64,000 nt of DNA from an uncultured Massilimicrobiota sp. (GTDB taxonomy: Bacteria; Bacillota_I; Bacilli_A; Erysipelotrichales; Coprobacillaceae). A program made the translations under genes and the position numbers. Location of the stretch: contig CALVFK010000001.1 in NCBI GenBank assembly GCA_944326805.1, positions 19,856-83,855 on the forward strand, given 5' to 3'. Every line of letters starts with the position of its first letter. Position 1 is the first letter of the stretch. Positions 62,530 through 64,000 of this stretch are shown piece after piece. The notes under the pieces were generated by a model. That model worked only from the letters and a program-made list of their open reading frames with translations. It made no database searches and had not been told where the DNA came from.

Positions 62530-63252
62530 CTATTGTAGCACAGTTTCACTTTTTAATCTATCTAATTCTTCATCTGTCAATTCACGATAAGAACCCAATT
62601 CCAGACTCTCATCCAAGACAAGATTTTTCATACGAATTCTTTTTAAATAAGTCACTTCTTTTCCAACAGCCTGGAACATTTTTTTGATTTGATGAAACTT
62701 TCCTTCGTATATTTCGACTTCAATTTCACTTTCATTCCCATTAATAGACAATATTTTCAAATGGGCACTTTGACATTGATAATCCTGATCAATGATAACT
62801 CCAGATAAAAAAGCCTGGACATCGTCATTTGTTACAATCCCTTGAATCTTTGCATAATAAACTTTAGGGCAATGTTTCTTTGGAGAAAGCAACTGATGAG
62901 CAAGTAAACCATCATTTGTAATTAAAAGCAACCCTTCAGTATCAATATCTAATCTTCCTACAGGAAATAAATCTTGACGATAGTTTTCTTCAATCAAATC
63001 AATCACAGTAGGATATAATCGGTCCTCTGTTGCACTCACATATCCTGCAGGTTTATTTAGCATATAGTAAACATATTCCTGATACATAATTTCTTCATCA
63101 TCAACATAAACTTTATCACCAACAGGGTCAACATGGTGTTTATCTTTTTTAATAATTTCACCATTGACTTTGACATACCCATTTTTAATCAATTGCTTTA
63201 CTTCTTTGCGTGTTCCAAATCCACAATGTGCTAATAATTTATCTAATCTCAT
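62530..63252 (-). CDS. rsuA: 16S rRNA pseudouridine-516 synthase-type protein
   Basis: RsuA/RluB family pseudouridine synthase, 240 residues: S4 domain (1 to about 60), catalytic domain with the motif GRLD102IDTEG (Asp102 the nucleophile). RsuA acts on 16S U516; RluB on 23S; the compact length favours RsuA. The start overlaps the end of the lipoprotein gene by four bases. Confidence 0.88.
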   Translation of the reverse strand: MRLDKLLAHCGFGTRKEVKQLIKNGYVKVNGEIIKKDKHHVDPVGDKVYVDDEEIMYQEYVYYMLNKPAGYVSATEDRLYPTVIDLIEENYRQDLFPVGRLDIDTEGLLLITNDGLLAHQLLSPKKHCPKVYYAKIQGIVTNDDVQAFLSGVIIDQDYQCQSAHLKILSINGNESEIEVEIYEGKFHQIKKMFQAVGKEVTYLKRIRMKNLVLDESLELGSYRELTDEELDRLKSETVLQ

Positions 63253-63716
63253 GGTTTTACCTCAATATATTTTTCTACTCTTTCTGTTTTTTCTTCATTT
63301 AAATAATAACTTACATAAAGTTTAACACTCTGCACTTGAGTCGTTTGTCCTGAAAGCTGAACACCTTTATAAAAGTGCTTTGACTTATCAACATGTTGGA
63401 CTTTTAAATGACTTATAGACTCATCAACAATTCCTAAAACCGGACACATTTTTTGATTATCTTCACTTGCATAAGCCATTGCCTCAATATAATACATATC
63501 AACTTCTGGTTGATCAATAATGACATCATAACGATACAAATGATCTATATGATTAAAAACAACTCTTACGCAAAACGGATAATCTTCATCAAAATCCTGT
63601 TGTGTGATCAGTTGTTCCTTGATTTGGTAATAGTCTTGAAACTGTTCATTTGAAGATGATGATTGACAGGCTACACATAACAATAAAATCATCATACCAA
63701 TCCATATCTTCTTCAT
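63249..63716 (-). CDS. lipoprotein of unknown function
   Basis: A 155-residue secreted lipoprotein with signal peptide MKKIWIGMMILLLCVA and lipobox cysteine C17, followed by a Ser-rich linker and a small beta-rich domain. No family recognised. GGCGGTGAT precedes the ATG and a TATAAT is at 63737-63732 on the minus strand, so this gene starts the transcript that continues to rsuA and trmB. Confidence 0.78.
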   Translation of the reverse strand: MKKIWIGMMILLLCVACQSSSSNEQFQDYYQIKEQLITQQDFDEDYPFCVRVVFNHIDHLYRYDVIIDQPEVDMYYIEAMAYASEDNQKMCPVLGIVDESISHLKVQHVDKSKHFYKGVQLSGQTTQVQSVKLYVSYYLNEEKTERVEKYIEVKP

Positions 63717-63792
63717 ATCATCACCGCCTCTATTATAACAAATTTATATAAAGATAGCTATAATAAATCATGACTCATCGTGAACTTGTCAC

Positions 63793-63833
63793 AAAAAAAG
63801 GCATCATTATGTTTTCCATAATCATACCTTTTT
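63793..63833 (-). terminator. terminator after the DUF1540 gene
   Basis: Long hairpin AAAAAGGTATGATTATG/CATAATGATGCCTTTTT (one mismatch, one G-T pair) followed by T on the minus strand. Confidence 0.85.
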
Positions 63834-63848
63834 AATCTTTCTTATCTT

Positions 63849-63998
63849 TTAACGACATTCAAATGTATCACAAGCAGTTTGAGAAGTTTTCTTAGCTTCT
63901 ACACAGTGACAATTTCCAACATGAATACAGTTTGCTTCACAACATCCATCACAATAATATTTACAGTTGTCTACGCTACATTTTACATCCTTAGCCAT
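63849..63998 (-). CDS. DUF1540-like cysteine-rich protein
   Basis: Read directly from the sequence: ATG 63998, stop TAA at 63849-63851, 49 residues with ten cysteines (7, 12, 16, 19, 20, 24, 30, 32, 43, 48). The VKCSVDNCKYYC start and the final TACDTFEC resemble DUF1540 proteins, small metal-binding proteins common in spore-forming anaerobes. The ribosome binding site lies beyond the end of the window, so a longer N-terminus cannot be excluded. It has its own terminator. Confidence 0.75.
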   Translation of the reverse strand: MAKDVKCSVDNCKYYCDGCCEANCIHVGNCHCVEAKKTSQTACDTFECR

Positions 63999-64000
63999 AG

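Noticed and set aside
1..64000. CRISPR arrays, insertion sequences, prophage, tRNA or rRNA genes
   Set aside because: No direct-repeat arrays, transposases, phage genes, attachment sites or cloverleaf/rRNA signatures were seen on either strand; XerD here is the housekeeping recombinase, not an integrase.

Overview
The window is a dense, AT-rich, almost entirely chromosomal-core segment of a low-GC, spore-forming member of the Firmicutes (Bacillota). Gene order repeatedly matches Bacillus/Listeria blocks: dpaAB-rnjB-ftsK; a nupNOPQ-type nucleoside ABC operon followed by ymfF-ymfH; DUF896-tkt-sirA-yneF; plsY-parE-parC; yqeH-yhbY-nadD/yqeK-rsfS-yqeM; yqgX-comG; and efp ... recN-spoIVB-spo0A. Many genes usually found in those blocks are missing, NadD and YqeK are fused (as in some Mollicutes), and several sporulation proteins are divergent. 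This suggests an Erysipelotrichia/Coprobacillaceae-like gut anaerobe. That placement is an inference; no rRNA gene is present to test it.

Plus-strand half (1-35 kb, with plsY, sigK and a phosphoesterase on the minus strand): dipicolinate synthase dpaAB; an RNase J2-like protein with a degraded metal site; FtsK/SpoIIIE; a four-gene nucleoside/BMP ABC transporter; the M16 pair ymfF/ymfH; a structured RNA (6S-like candidate) with a strong promoter; DUF896, transketolase, a divergent SirA candidate and YneF; topoisomerase IV; an uninterrupted sigK; a ribosome-assembly/NAD operon; a U32 protein; a lone PTS EIIB under a palindrome-rich promoter; an ACT/UPF0210 pair; and an AAA (DUF815) gene overlapping a DUF2156-GNAT fusion.

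Minus-strand half (36-64 kb), read from high to low coordinates: a DUF1540 Cys-rich peptide, a lipoprotein, rsuA, trmB, a thioredoxin-like protein, a disordered charged protein and acpS; a tail-less SSB; lepA; a class B PBP; rpmG; an MBL hydrolase and the complete comGA-GG pilus operon with a 51-residue extra gene at its end; efp; spoIIIAH; yqhY-nusB-xseA-xseB-ispA-dxs-tlyA-recN; spoIVB, spo0A, dinB, spoIIM, xerD and deoB. Three small genes (51217-51372, 55781-55930, 63849-63998) were found by direct reading.

Sporulation is the connecting theme: Spo0A (with two exact 0A boxes upstream), SirA candidate, SpoIIM, SpoIIIAH, SpoIVB, pro-SigK and dipicolinate synthesis cover entry, engulfment, the feeding channel, sigma-K activation and the spore core. 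The competence pilus genes and an SsbB-like SSB suggest natural transformation. No mobile element, CRISPR array, tRNA or rRNA was seen, and no gene-free stretch exceeds 300 bases. The least expected features are an EF-P with Arg at its modified tip, a ComGF frame with no ordinary start codon before its prepilin motif, and a perfect 14-bp inverted repeat around the spoIIIAH start.
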